Positions 22,532-35,005 of a stretch of DNA of 64,000 nucleotides are shown here, one piece after another; position 1 is the stretch's first letter; each line of letters begins with the position of its first letter. The translations under genes and the position numbers were made by a program. Under the pieces are notes generated by a model. The model did not search any database. It was given only the letters and a program-made list of their open reading frames with translations, and had not been told where the DNA came from. Location of the stretch: the NCBI GenBank assembly GCA_003184365.1, contig NKYR01000027.1, positions 124,001 to 188,000 of the forward strand, written 5' to 3'. The stretch is from Evernia prunastri (lineage: Eukaryota; Ascomycota; Lecanoromycetes; Lecanorales; Parmeliaceae).

Positions 22532-25286
22532 ATGGACGTGAGCTTACATTCGAGCGCCGTTTCCGATGCCTCACCGCGCAAACGCAGTAAATCTTCGGTT
22601 CTGAAATCTATAATACCGGGCAATCATCAACGCAAGCCAATTTCCAAGTGCAACAACCAGTCCTACGGGAATGATAGGAATGATGGCAAGGACGACTACA
22701 TGGATCTTTGCAACCAGTCAATTCTGCCACCAGACCATCCGCATACAAGACAACATCTCAGAGAAGACAGCGGCAACAGAAATACCACAATTGCGTCGCC
22801 CAAGAAGCCAGTCGAAGCGCAGAAAGAGAACAAGCCAAGACAAGAAGGAAATAGTAAGATTACGAGTTCAGCGTCGTTCAAATCGTTCGTTGGGATGGAG
22901 AAAGAGACATCTTCCAAGAAGAAGCATGAGAAAGAGGAGGAAAAGAAGATGGTGAAGTCGAAATCCTCCACAAGCATTTCTGCCATTCTATCACGACCAC
23001 GATCGTCGAAAGGCATCAAAGCTGTTGAAAGCCATCGCCAAAAAGATAAGGAGAATCAGACACCACCAAGCTCCGCGGGAATGGCACCACCGCCAATATG
23101 GGCTCAATTTGCAACCCAAGGCTTTGAAGATCTATCTCACACCACAATGATACCTCTCAACGATCGATTTGCCATTGAGGAAGAAGCCGCTTTGTATACA
23201 CCTCGAGAATACTCGCCATCGAAGCAAAGGAACTTTCAAGACGATGAGAAACCGACACTCTCCCGAAGAGCGGAACAGAAGCCTCGTCCAAAATCAGAAT
23301 GCATTGCGTCTGGCCCGACCCCAGCCTCTTTTGCCGAAACAGTATCTGGTCTACGAAAGTCCGGTCGGGACAAAAGCCTAGGAGACATATCCAATCAACA
23401 GCAGCAGACTGGACAGGCTGCGGAGACAAGCCGGAAACTTGTGGCAGAGAAGAGTACTCTGTGTGAGAGACCGTCAAGTATGGAGAATCGCATAGTGAAC
23501 AATGACTACGCCGGCTCAAACCTGCCAATGCCACAACGTGGATCTCGTGTAATGGCGGCGGTGGCAGCCTTCAATGGCAAAGCAAAAGATTTGCCCAAGG
23601 ACCCACCAAAGGATACTGAGACCGACCAGCTTGATCCCAAGGCAATCGAGAGTGCTTTTGAGTCCCTCCTGGTGAGTCAGGTACTACGGCAGCTTAGTCG
23701 TGGCTAATCTAGCCTTCAGGATGCGAGGAACGTCCCTCAGAACACGAGAGACAAAATGAGGTCGTTGGACACCAAGATCAAAGCAGACTTCATCAAAAAG
23801 GACAAGTCGGGCTCCAGGTCGACGTCAAGTACGGAGGGTCTGTTGTTGCAATCTTCAAGGCCAAGCGCTGGGAAGCGGTCTCAGACTCATGACGCTACTA
23901 CGCATGATACTGGAAAATTAGTAGACCCGACGGACTCCATCGAGTCACCCAAGAAGCCACGGCCAAGGAGCCGGACATTCACGTTCAGTAAAAGTGGCCA
24001 GTCTCCATCCAAGAAGCAGAAGGCTGAACGTCCTGCCTCTCATCAAAGATCCAAATCGGGCGGTTTGACACCGTCAGCCTCTACTACATCTTTGGCATCT
24101 GATGGAGCCACTCAAGGCTCTACATTTTCCACTAAACCCAACAAGCCAGCCGTGCCTGAAGATTACATCGGGTATTTGAAGACAGTGCAATCCCCGGACT
24201 TGGTTGAGGTTGGCAAGATCCATAAGTTGCGCCAGCTCTTGAGGAATGAAACAGTCGGTTGGGTGGATGGTTTCATCATACAAGGTGGCATGATTGAGCT
24301 TGTAGAGTTGCTGTACCGCATCATCAAAGTGGAATGGAGGTTCGTCATCTTTCCTGTGTATGAATCTAGCCGTTGCTAACCTTTCGTTCAGAGAGGAGCA
24401 CGAGGACACTCTCCTTCACGAAACTCTCCTTTGCCTAAAAGCTTTGTCAACGACATCCTCAGCAATGCGTCAACTGTCGGATATTCAGTCGGCTCTTTTT
24501 CCCATCCTGCTTCAAATGCTCTTTGATGAGGAGAAGAAAGGCCCAAGCGAGTACACGACCCGCAGCATCATTATCACCATCCTTTCTACTTATCTTACCA
24601 ACTCCACATCAAGCGATGTAGCAGGCCGCGCGCGACTTCTGCTTTCGTACTTGCATGACCCTTCGAAACCAGAAGAGGCCCAACCGCCGGGTTTCATCGC
24701 GTCTATATACCATTCTCGGCCTTACCGCGTCTGGCAAAGAGAAATGAACAACGTGACCAAGGAGGTCTTCTGGATATTTTTACACCATACGAATATCATT
24801 CCCTATCCCAGGATCTCCGGGAATTCTGGTTCTTACGTCGCTCGACACTTTCCTCGAGAACACCCTCCAGTACCGGCGGCTCCATACATTGGCGGCGTAG
24901 AATGGGACGCTACGAACTACTTGACAGCTCATGTCGACCTTCTGAACGGCATCATGGCTTCCTTACCTACCTGCGAGGAACGTAACAAGCTCCGACAAAA
25001 GCTCAAAGACAGCGGGTTCGAAAGAGTCATGGGAGTCAACTTACGCACGTGCAAGGAGAAATTTTACGGCTGCGTGCATGAAGCGTTGTCGACTTGGGTT
25101 GGCGCAGCGATGGAGGACGGATGGCCGTACCAGAATGTCCGACAGGGGCCGAAACAGGAAGATGTGAGGAGGGTGAGCCCGAAGAAAAGTCCGAAGAAGA
25201 AGGATGCGGCGCCGAAGCTGGACATGCCAAAGTTGGATCTGGGTGGAGACGGGAATCCGAACGGGGATGATGGCGGATGGCTTTAA
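22532..25286 (+). CDS. Rho-binding GBD/FH3 armadillo protein (formin N-terminus-like, no FH2)
   Basis: Exons 22532-23671, 23720-24339 and 24392-25286 with introns of 48 and 52 bases; 884 residues. The start is the ATG in context gccATGGAC. Residues 1-360 are disordered, basic and Ser-rich. From about 370 the block SLLDARNVPQNTRDKMRSLD opens a Drf_GBD-like domain, interrupted by a Ser/Pro/Lys-rich insert. The helical repeats of the FH3/armadillo region follow (PEDYIGYLKTVQSPDL, LLHETLLCLKALSTT) to about 830. The C-terminus is a Lys/Asp/Gly-rich tail. In formins this region binds Rho GTPases and the autoinhibitory DAD; here no Pro-rich FH1 or actin-assembling FH2 domain follows. It may be a Rho-binding regulator of polarity; that role is inference from domain content. 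Confidence 0.82.
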
Positions 25287-25770
25287 TGATGATGATGATA
25301 TGGATTTTTTCTTCACGAACAATTGATGAGATTGTGTATTACAGCAGCAAATTCACGACCCTTTTCATTGTTGCGGCTTTTCATACATAGCACCTGTCTA
25401 TTAGCAGTTGTCTATCTATCTTATCTTGGGGTTGCTCTTTTTCGAGGTCTTGCTCTGATCATCAATCGTTGCTTCTTCACATCGCATCATCAGACTCCTC
25501 ATCTGTTCCTTTTCTTTCTCCCATTTCCAAGTTCCAACCCAAGGCTGTGCGTGCGAATGCGAAGAGAGTCGGCTCTGCGGTCGAATCAATGTCCCACCTA
25601 GGCTTGGAGGCTGCAAAGGGGGTTTCAAAGAACTCGAATTGTCTGTGCTCATGTGGAGAGGGATACCTGTTCTGGATATACACTGTGGATCAGTTGCTGG
25701 GAGTATGAAGGGAAGAGAGAGTATGTGTTGCTCGCTGTTGTTTGATATGCGTGCGTGCGGGCGTGAGGGC

Positions 25771-25852
25771 GTGAGGGTTTGCGGGTATGAGGGTGTAAGG
25801 GAGCGAGGGTGTGAGTGCATGAGGGAGTGAGGGTTTGCGGGCATGAGGGCGT
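25771..25852. repeat. Degenerate GTGAGGG tandem repeat
   Basis: A 26-base unit at 25771-25796 (gtgagggtttgcgggtatga...) recurs at 25827-25852 with two changes, inside about 110 bases built of TGAGGG-like words. It is G-rich on the plus strand. Confidence 0.75.
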
Positions 25853-25944
25853 TACATATGCTAGGTAGGCTGGTGTGATGTTTCGCCGCCGTTCTTTGAG
25901 CCGGGTTTTAGGATACGCGTGTGTAGGGTAGGTAAGGTGGGTAT

Positions 25945-26136
25945 TTGCTTGCTTGGGTATATGCTTGCTTATGTACTTGCTTGCTTAGTTGCTGATTTGG
26001 TTGCTTGGTTGCTTGGTTGATGATTGCTTGGTTGCTTGGTTGATTGGTTGATTGATTGTTGATTGGTTATTGATGATTGCTTGCTTACTTACTGACTTAC
26101 TGACTTATTGACCTACTTACTTGCTTGCTTACTAGC
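25945..26136. repeat. TTGCTTGN/TTGATTGN-type tetranucleotide repeat array
   Basis: About 190 bases of degenerate TTGC, TTGG, TTGA and TTAC tetranucleotides, all with a pyrimidine/purine asymmetry (T and G on the plus strand). No coding potential. Confidence 0.8.
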
Positions 26137-26399
26137 GTATATAGAAAGTAGATGTGGATCAGCTACACGAAATTCTCCATGCATCCGGTCGTTCGTTCGG
26201 ATCTAGGTCTGGGAGCCTGCCGCGCCGTCCCTTGGATTTGGAAAGTGTACCTGTTTGAGTATTCGTCGGGGTTTGGTTGGTGAGACCGTCACTCCCGTCC
26301 CCACCACACCGCACGCGTGTACTTATGCAAGCGTGTGCATGTAATGTGTGTATGCATGTTCAAAAGTCGCCCATGCGGCCAAGATTGGGACTGGAAATC

Positions 26400-26612
26400 G
26401 GGAAGCGAGGGAAGGAATGATGGCTGTCCCGTCTAGACTTTGGGCTTGGGTGGATGACGCGTGATGAATCCTTTTCCCTTCCTTTTCTCCGTCCCGCACG
26501 GATGAACGCATGCGAGGAGGCAGGCAGGGAGGCGGCCTATATGGAAAAAGGTTGGGGGTGTTGGGAAACGAGGGAAAAGATCGATGGCTCCCGTCTAGAT
26601 CCCGGGCTTGAG
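26400..26612. repeat. Diverged direct duplication of about 50 bases
   Basis: 26400-26450 and about 26562-26612 share the order gggaa-cgaggga, gatggct, ccgtctaga and gggcttg at roughly 80 percent identity. No known element recognised. Confidence 0.55.
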
Positions 26613-26695
26613 TTCGATAAGGCGCGGGGATTGGCGTGTGTGAGGTCTAGATGGCGTTGTTCGAAATCTGGGTCTCGGAGTGTTGCTCGTTTTGG

Positions 26696-26757
26696 TTTCA
26701 TGAGGGTGGGGGGAAGGGGATGGGAAGGGGAAAGGTGAAGGGGGAAAAGGGGTGGGC
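26696..26757. repeat. G-rich tract
   Basis: Purine-only-like stretch with many G runs of three to six bases (gggtggggggaagggg...), capable of forming G-quadruplexes on the plus strand. Confidence 0.6.
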
Positions 26758-27415
26758 TCGAGAGAGGAGGTCGAGACACATACTCAGCCACACTGTCGTC
26801 TCAGTGAAAGTGTACAAACTCAGAAAGATCGGAAAAAGAGGTATGATAGACGAGGCGAGGCTGAGATTCTGCGTCCTGCCACACCATGACTATACCTAGG
26901 TACCAATCGAATACCGTACCGTCGGGGAACCGATGTAGATGGGAAATTGTCACATTTTGTTCAATGGTGTCTGTCCGTCCGGCCGTCCGTCTGTCGGACT
27001 GTGTGCGACATTGAAAAGAGGTGATATTGTTTCGGTGGCGTACTTTTCCTTGCAGATTTGCTGAAGTAAAATCAATCCAGCCCGGTGGCGCTTACTGCCT
27101 GCATTCATCTCGAGCAGATGAATTTAGACGGAGATGGCCGCCGTGGAGCGAAGTGGCGGTTAGAAGTCGGATCTCGAATCTCATGTCAAGGGGATTGCAT
27201 GTTGATATCTCCGAGGGGGTGAAGGGGGCGTAAGTTAAGTTAAAGAGACAGCACTGGTGGCAGGATGCATGGGATCTTGCACGATTTTAGTAAGTGAGAT
27301 TGACTTTTGATGGATTGACAGATAGGAGTCAGGACCCTGGTCATGACGAGAGGCTTATGTTTTCCCAAGTGCATACGTATCAGCCATCGGACCTACTCCC
27401 AATCCCATAAGGTAT

Positions 27416-27462
27416 GCAGCAGTAGAAGCAGTAGCAGCAGTAGCAGCAGCAGCAGTACTACT
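27416..27462. repeat. Imperfect CAG/TAG trinucleotide repeat
   Basis: About 15 triplets of GCA, GTA and GAA type in a non-coding setting. Confidence 0.75.
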
Positions 27463-28977
27463 AAATTAAAGTAACAAAGTGTCCACATGGCATTTGACTT
27501 GGCACTTGGCAAATTGGCACTTGGGCGGCTATTAGGCTAGAATTGTTCAAACAGTGGGAAAGGTAAAGTAGTTTCAGGCTTCAGCGTAAGTAAGTACTTT
27601 ACTTTTAGGTGGCCAAGTGAGTAAGTGGCGAGTACTTTCTTACTTACTTGACCGATTCGTGATATTGGAGCCGGCGGCAAGACTCGGTGGAGCGGACCGT
27701 TTGGCCATGTGGCATGATTTTTATTTAGCTTGGCGAGGCGCTCCAGAAAGTTGAAACCAAAGAGCGTATCTGCAAGTCATTGGGGTCCGAATAGTGGCAG
27801 TACCTGCCCTACCTCGCCAAGTTACCCTTACCTAACCATCCTATCTTTAATTAAGCTATTCACATCTAAGCAAAATGTGTGGACGGGATTGAGTCTTGAG
27901 GGGACGCTAGTGGCGGTCATGCTCGGTCTTGATCCCAAAGACCTGGACCCCACGTGGATGCCACGTTCCTTCTTTTCTGGCAGCCACTTCGATCAAAGGG
28001 GAAGACCTGGGAGAGCAAATACACTGGGAAAGTATTGCCTGGGTTGCCTGCTTTGCCTGGCAATTTCCATTGAGCACTCAGCCATTCGGACTCGCCGGTG
28101 TTGATATTATTGAGCGTCGCAATCCAGGCAAATCCCTTTCGACACTTTCTGTCCCGCACTGTGTGCCAGAAAGATTCATGTCTGCATGCCGAATTTTTTT
28201 CACTCATGGGCTACGGTAGAGTGCACCGACGCTGTCGGAGGGTCCCGGTGATGCATCAATCGTTCAAATCCGAAGAGAAAGTGGCAAAGTAAATACCACA
28301 ATGGTCTTGGTGCATTGGAACAGACGTCATAGTCTCCCAGATGCTGCAGCTTGGGCAGTAGGCTTCTGTTGTAACCGGGTACTGCGAATGCATCCAGCAG
28401 AGGCTGTGCTTGAGACCGAAATACCGCGGTCACTGGCTGAAATGTACTCTGGTATTAGAATGAACATGACGGTTTGGACAAGTGCCAAGGGACATGTGGA
28501 ATTGCATGTCGCGTGGGTAGGGCGTCGAAGCTAATCTAAATTTCATAGAACCATGGTAAAGCTCGGGAAAGCGCTGCGTGGCTGGCGGGAAGATGCGTCA
28601 GTATTGGGGGGAAAATTGGGAAATTTTGGAAGAAAAAAAGAAAGTCAAGGCGAGTTTGATGAAAGGTAATCCTCGGATTTGGAGAGATTATTGGATTGAA
28701 TTGAATTGAATCGGAACAAATGATAATAATAATAAATAACAAGAAGAAGAATTAATACTAATGCTAAATCCTACTAAGCAATTAGCAAATTAATACAAAC
28801 AGTAGTAAAGTATATGTGGAGATACAGTACTGTAAGTGTAATGGTGTCTATCGCCCAAGGGCTGCCATCTCGTCAAACTCTGCAGGGCGACAAGATCGAA
28901 TCCTGTTTGACAGTATCATTTCGTAGCCACATCATCACCTTAGTGCTTAGAGTATCAATCATAATCGAAATCAAAAT

Positions 28978-29008
28978 TATAATCATAATCATAATCATAA
29001 TCATAATC
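28978..29008. repeat. ATAATC hexanucleotide microsatellite
   Basis: Perfect tandem aatcat units over about 31 bases, with degenerate copies extending from 28950 to 29035. Confidence 0.8.
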
Positions 29009-31803
29009 AAAATAATAAATCATAATAAAGCCTTCGCTTTTTGCTTTGCGTCTTCCGTGCTCCGATGGTTGGCGGTTCTTTGATGTTTTTCCGCGGACGA
29101 CGGTGGAAATATCGGCCGACAGGTAAGATTACTTGGCATTGAAACTGCTGATTTTGTCAACATGCATTGCTTCCTCCTGCTTGCTGGTCTTCGTCCGAGC
29201 ATTTTATCTTTGGATTGATATTGAAAGAAAGTATTTGCGTGCTTCAGGTTTGCCATAGCGAATGATTTGCGACCGGGGTACAACATAGCAGCGGGTCGAT
29301 CGATGCGCAGATTTAGTGGCCGGGGAAACAGGGATCCAATCTATGCATTGCACTCCTTAGCTCGGTTACGAAGCGAGCTCTAAACCCCTCACACTCCTTT
29401 TCAATCATAGTGCCCTGGAAACATCCACGGTCAGAAGACCGTGCCGTGCATGGTATGGAAAGCTATTACCCAATCATGACTGACTGATTCTCGGTTGCCC
29501 GCGCAAGAACGATAGAGAAAAAAACTCAGATGATCCAGCCGCCTACGGATAATGAAGCTGTCAGATGTGCATATGCACCACTCTTCCAGGTTTACGTTGA
29601 GCTGTCACCTTCAACACAGTAAGGACCGACAAGAGCCTTGATTGCTCCCGCTGCATCCGGCTCCTTGCTGCAGCTCAACGTATCTCTTCGGGACGTCAAG
29701 GCTGTCCACTCAACGACACCAGACAGCTTTGCCACTTGATGGGAAATTGCATGCGTTGGATCTGATGGCTCGCTGCAGTTGACATGACAACCTCATTCGA
29801 CCAAGCGTAAAGCTTGCTGAGACTATGCCCTGTTTGGTGCCGCCCAAGCCCCAAGTCGAAGTGTACAAATGGTCAATGTAAAAGATGCTCTACACTAACA
29901 AGATGGTGGACGGGCGCTATCGTCCAATGCCGAACGCGCGTAGAAGGCGTGAGAAAGCGACTAGAAAATCAAAAGTCACATTCCGTAAGTGTGCAGCGGG
30001 TGATGTGATAGCGAGAGCGTGGCGCACGGAGACGACCTGGTCAGTGGTCACAACGATAGCCAAAGGACACCCTTGATGGTGTCTCAGGAGCCAGCGCCAA
30101 CAAGTTTGGCAATATTTTAGGGCTTGTAGAGACTAGGGGCAAAGCCAATTGTGGCTGATGTCGGTTGGAGAGTCATCTTCGACTGGGGGCGAACGGTATC
30201 TTCCATGCACCAGATGAAAGTCGAGCCCCGGTTTTGATTGTAATTGCCCAGTAGGAGTGGGACGGAAGAGAGTGAGAAGATGCGGAATAGCTCGTGTATC
30301 GGTTCCGCTCTTCGCTATGAACATCCAGACGACGTAGGTACCTATCCCAGAAGACATATCTGGGAGCCCGTTCGCTGCTGACCCTCGGACGTTCATGTAA
30401 GCCAAGCCTGCCTAGAAGCCGTTTTCGCATGCAGCAAGCCGTCATGCATGCTTTCGAATGGCTAGCAGTTTTAACCGTGGCGAAAGTGGTCATGGAAAGG
30501 TTTAGACGAGAAGGTCTTCCGTATTGAGACACGACAAAAGCCATGTCAAGCCTCCCGGTTCTGCTTTCTGAACGAGTCCCGGCTACTTGAGTGAAGGTGG
30601 ACAATTATTCAGATTGCCTAGGTAATTCTTGCTGGGTTGGAAGTTTAGCTCAAGTGTCATGCACCCACGCGACAAGCTCGGTCGAGGCTAGGCTTAGCTG
30701 CAGGTCGGGCTGCGGCCGCAATGCAAATGCACCACAACTCCCCCCCCCAGCGCGTGTAGGCATTCGACCTCCATTCTCTTGCCAGGACGAGCAGGCGCTG
30801 CTTCCCCCCCCCACTCCAAAGGCTTGTTAAAGGCTGAGAGATAGAGGACGGAGTTGTTTGGACCAATTCAAAACAGCTTGCCCACCAATCAAAAAGGCGT
30901 AAAAGTTTCAGAATACGCAATACATAGTGCCCGACTCTTACCAGGTTTGCTTTAGCGGACGCCAACCACCACTCAACAAGGCTATTCGAAACAAGGTGTC
31001 TGCTGTTTGACTCCTTCGGATTCGCACTACCAGTCTTCCCCTAAATCATAATCATAAAATGTCCAACTATCATTTAACCCTTCGGCTCCACCAAATCCCA
31101 GGGTGTCGCAGGCAGATGTGGTTAGTCGAGTAGTCTGATGATATGTAATATGACCTAGGCAGTACAACCAGAGAATCCCCAGGTGACCAATATTCTTTTA
31201 AACGTCCAATGCGTCGCCCACTGCTCTGTTAGCCTTTCCAGACTTTCATGTTTTGCCTCAGCTCTACTCATCCATCAAATTGTTCCACTGTCTGGCTTCC
31301 CGCCTCGAAACACATATCTGCGCAAACTCCACGTACACCCTTTTAAATCACCAATTGTCATCTTGCTTTTTGAAACTGGGGTATCCATAGAAGGAAGTTC
31401 GGCGCAAAGAAAGGCGTTCGTGCGGTTCGTGAACCAGCCAGCGGTAAAGCCGTCAAAACCATTCGTCTGAAGACAGCCTTCGACACGACATATTGCTTAG
31501 CGGTGACTGTCTGCCAGAGACAGAATCCTGTTGCCTGGAAGTGCCCTAACGCCTTGTGTGAATTTGGATGCTGGGTCGTTGTCTGGAAGCTTGGTGGCCA
31601 GCAAAGCGTGATTGACTCCACGGTCAAGAGTCTTCAATGTTCGACGCCACCGTTGGAGGCTCCACTCGGCTTGAACGTGACTTGTTAGAATTTCACTTGA
31701 GATTGGTGGAGAACAGATTCTGAGAAGCGTGAAGAGATCAGAAGGCCATCAGGTTGGGAAGACTGGTCAACGAAGGCTTTCTCCTGAAAGCCATCAGAGT
31801 CAG

Positions 31804-31862
31804 AGGAAAGCAAGAAAGAAAGAAGGAGAGAAAGAAAGAAAGAAAGAAAGAAGGAAGGAAAG
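31804..31862. repeat. GAAA/GAAG purine microsatellite
   Basis: About 59 bases of AAAG and AAGG units on the plus strand, non-coding. Confidence 0.8.
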
Positions 31863-32712
31863 ATTGCAGGAGGGAAAAAGGTTAGACTTTTGGTATTCAA
31901 GGATACTCTAGGTCTCTATCTGATGTTTATCATTGCGAAGTGGGGAGAGAAAGTTAGAAAACACGGCCCCAGCAGGAGACTAGGCTTAACGCGTCAATCC
32001 TACCAAAGGAAAAGCGAAGAATCTTTCTACTTTACCAATCCGCAATTTCCAGCTTTGACCACTCAAAGTCGCTCCTTCTTCTTCACCCTGAACCTCATAC
32101 TCGACCAACCAACCAAACATAACATTAAACCACGTCAACAATAATCGCCTCTTATGCTCTCCGGTTCATCAAACAAGCCGTTCCAGACAAGTAGAAGCGT
32201 GCTGCTTCCGAGAGCTTGAGGACAGAGTAGTGAGAGGACGCGCAAGGCTCTAGTTTCTTACCGCGGATAGACCTCTGGAGGAAAAACCCCCTCATTGATC
32301 CACAAGATCAAGCCTCTGGTTTCATTGACTAAGGATCCGACAACTCAAATCAGCGGGCGTTTGCCAATTTGCTACCACAGTCGGGCCTCGCCACAACTGG
32401 CCTATTGGGCTGACCTGTCCTTGGACAGCCCCAACCTAGCTCGCTGGGAAACTGGTATTCCGACGACCACAATCAACCATCTCTCTGTGCTCTTGATGGT
32501 TACATCTTCAAGTCCTCTGGCTCTTCAGCTGTCAACCGAACCCATTCATTCTCAGAACCGTAAAGGCTCGGATCATTCGGTCGAAACTGTTCATTGATGA
32601 ACGCCTCACACGTTGCGGAAGAATCCTCGCAACTTCTGAGGCTCACGAGGTACGGCAGTGCCTCTGCAGCCGACTGACTCATCTCAAGTTGCTACCGGGA
32701 GCCTTACTGACG

Positions 32713-34539
32713 ATGCGGGAGCGTAGCAATGCATACACCCTGACTGTGCGTCAGGGCCCGGAGCGGGCCAAGGCCTTCGCTGGGCCAAAGGAGAAAGGTG
32801 AGGCTTTGCTGGTACGCCTTGATCAGCATCCACTGACCACGTCTGCCCCATCTGCAGACCGTAAGCCTGTTGACCCGCCGCCTATCATACAGTTACAGAT
32901 AATGGATCCCCAGGATCCAGCTCAGTAAGGCAGTCGAAAGACGACGAAGACATCATACAGAGGCTGACTTAGAAAGGAATTACCTCCAAAGCCCGTACTT
33001 TTTCATGTGTTGCAACCTTTGTGACGCCAATCTTGATCGTCCTGGGCAATTGGCAGCAGCTCATCAGGGCGACGATGTCGACACCGCAACCCAGTCTGCT
33101 CTGGCAGGGACTTTAGTGTCCTCACTCCATAGACTGAAAGACGTTGACAACACGGGTACGTGAAGCCCCAATCCTCATACTCACACCAACACTTAAACAT
33201 TCTTAGATGGAGGCTTCTTTGTCTTTCCAGACCTCTCGGTCAAGATTGAAGGTGACTTCCGCCTTCGATTTAGTCTCTTCGAGATGGGGAAGTCAGTCTG
33301 TCCATTTCCTGTAGAATGAACACGGGGACTGATGCGAGTTCTAGAACACGTGTTTCATACATAAAATCAGTCACATCAGCCCCTTTCACTGGTCAGTGTA
33401 CCTTTGCCAATAGTGTCTAACGGCCTCGTTGACGAATGTCAGTGTACACACCACGGGCGTTCCCTGGAATGTCAGAATCCACCTTTCTCTCACGCTCATT
33501 TGGGGATCAAGGGGTGAAGCTACGGATTAGGAAAGAACCTCGAGTACTAGGGTAATATCTCTGGACTCCTCCTACATTACTCTTCTAAAATATCGGCAGT
33601 AAAAGGTCAGCACCTTCAGATTTTCTGCCAGCAGACACTGCGCATGGGCACCCCCAGCAGACCCCCGCTGAATATCGGAACATGGGGCTGCAGCCGCAAC
33701 ATGCACCAAGTGTAGGCTTCGGTCCTTCGGGATATCGAGAGCCAACACTTGGTTATGACGATTCACCTCTCAAACGGCAAAGAATGTCTATTGACTTGGC
33801 TAGACGGAATGCATTTGAACATGACCAACGGCTCTCTCAACGCTCTTACATACAACAGCGGGACCCCTATAATCAATACGCTCCGCCAACACCTAGTCGT
33901 GGATCCTACTATATTCAAGGTCCTAATACCGGGCCTGGTCCCGCCGAGTACACCTTCAGCCATGGACGCACAAACTCATCTTCCAACTCTTCGCCTTTCT
34001 TGTCCCCACGGACAGAGTATCCTGCATACCAATTTCCAGGATCCAACTCGATTTATCAGCCACAATCAAGAGATTCCCCTCATCAGTACCAGCAGAGCCA
34101 GTATATTTCTAACCAACCAAGACCTATCCCGCAGCTGGCACAACCTGTACCCCCTTACCGCCCGCTGCCCTCGTCTGTTCCATCGCAGCCAGAGCAATCC
34201 AGAGCATATTCGCGATTAACGGAACCAGACGAGCAGTCAATGGCGAGTCGGGGTTACGAACAGAGCTACAACGACTCTCCATATCCCCCTGTAAACTACG
34301 ACCGTCAATCTCAGTCTCTAGCTCGGACTCTTCCAGCGCCTTCACAGGCTGTGACTAGTCTTCTTCCTCCTCTGCAATCCCTGTCTGCCGCTCAGCCACG
34401 AAGAGATACCCAGCAATCTTATTCGAGCAGCGGGATGTCAAACGTAGCAACAAATACGCAACTGCCGTCATCATTTACGCACAGCTCGGAAGCACAGAAT
34501 TTCCTGCCACAGCTTTATCGTGGTCGAGAACATGGCTAA
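32713..34539 (+). CDS. vosA: Velvet-domain transcription regulator, VosA type
   Basis: Seven exons keep one frame: 32713-32797, 32858-32924, 32977-33155, 33207-33291, 33345-33391, 33443-33551, 33600-34539 (503 residues). The introns are 48-60 bases. The velvet domain (about residues 1-190) is clear after splicing: YTLTVRQGPERAKAFAGPKE, DRKPVDPPPIIQL, DPAQNYLQSPYFFMCCNL, SSLHRLKDVDNTDGGFFVF, FRLRFSLFEMGKTRVSYIKS and FPGMSESTFLSRSFSDQG-like FGDQGVKLRIRKEPR. The continuous, unsplit domain near the N-terminus, the long Pro/Gln/Ser/Tyr-rich tail and the KRQR basic motif (about residue 215-225) point to VosA rather than VelB or VeA. VosA binds DNA through the velvet fold, often with VelB, and controls spore viability, trehalose and development in Aspergillus. 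The start ATG at 32713 gives a short N-terminus; an upstream exon remains possible. Confidence 0.9.
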
Positions 34540-35005
34540 GGGCCTCATAGTTTCACCCGCGCCGATATTTTTGCTCTTGACTACGAATGCCATGCTCCGT
34601 TGTGAGTATTCAAAGTATTGACCAGTAGAGCTTAGCGCCAGTGCCAAGTCCCGTCTCTGAGGAGCTGCCCATTTGGAACCACATGGCGCATGCGGCTGGC
34701 TCCTGCCGTTCAAGAGGTCTTCTACTAGCGTCAACAAACGACCGTCCCTGGCTGTCTAGAACCAATTCTCCCGATCCACTTTTGTCACCGACAGCATAAC
34801 AGCTTTAGGGCGTGACATTGAGCATTTTAGGTGCCTTTCAACTCTGAATATCGGTATCAAAATTGATCGTCAACTCTCGAATGCGGTTGCTAGACTATCA
34901 CGTATTCCTACAACAACGCTTGTACCGAGGACCTTCTCTGCTGGTTTACCGGTTCACATCCTACGAGCAGGAACGAAGACCAGATACTCACGTTCTGCAG
35001 TGGAC
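34540..35005. other. Spacer that may hold 5' exons of the next gene
   Basis: The reading frame of the next gene is open back to about 34758 with no ATG before 35006. GT-AG pairs near 34600-34650 and 34710-34757 could supply an upstream start exon (ATG near 34589). None is certain. Confidence 0.35.

Larger units (their letters stand above)
25287..32712. other. 7.4-kb gene-poor interval upstream of the velvet gene
   Basis: No frame here has convincing protein features, conserved motifs or consistent splice signals. The interval is dense with degenerate simple repeats (listed separately) and ends at the VosA-type gene. It probably includes the 3' end of the GBD/FH3 gene, a long 5' leader/promoter for the velvet gene and possibly non-coding transcription. 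Confidence 0.5.

Noticed and set aside
27729..27821. 10-base inverted repeat cttggcgagg / cctcgccaag
   Set aside because: Short arms, no extension; may be chance, so not called an element.
29429..29446. Small hairpin cacggtc / gaccgtg with a 4-base loop
   Set aside because: Bacterial-terminator look, but no gene context and not meaningful in a fungal genome.
28870..33000. Hypothetical genes in the desert
   Set aside because: Short frames without splice-consistent extension, except the velvet exons, which were assigned to vosA.
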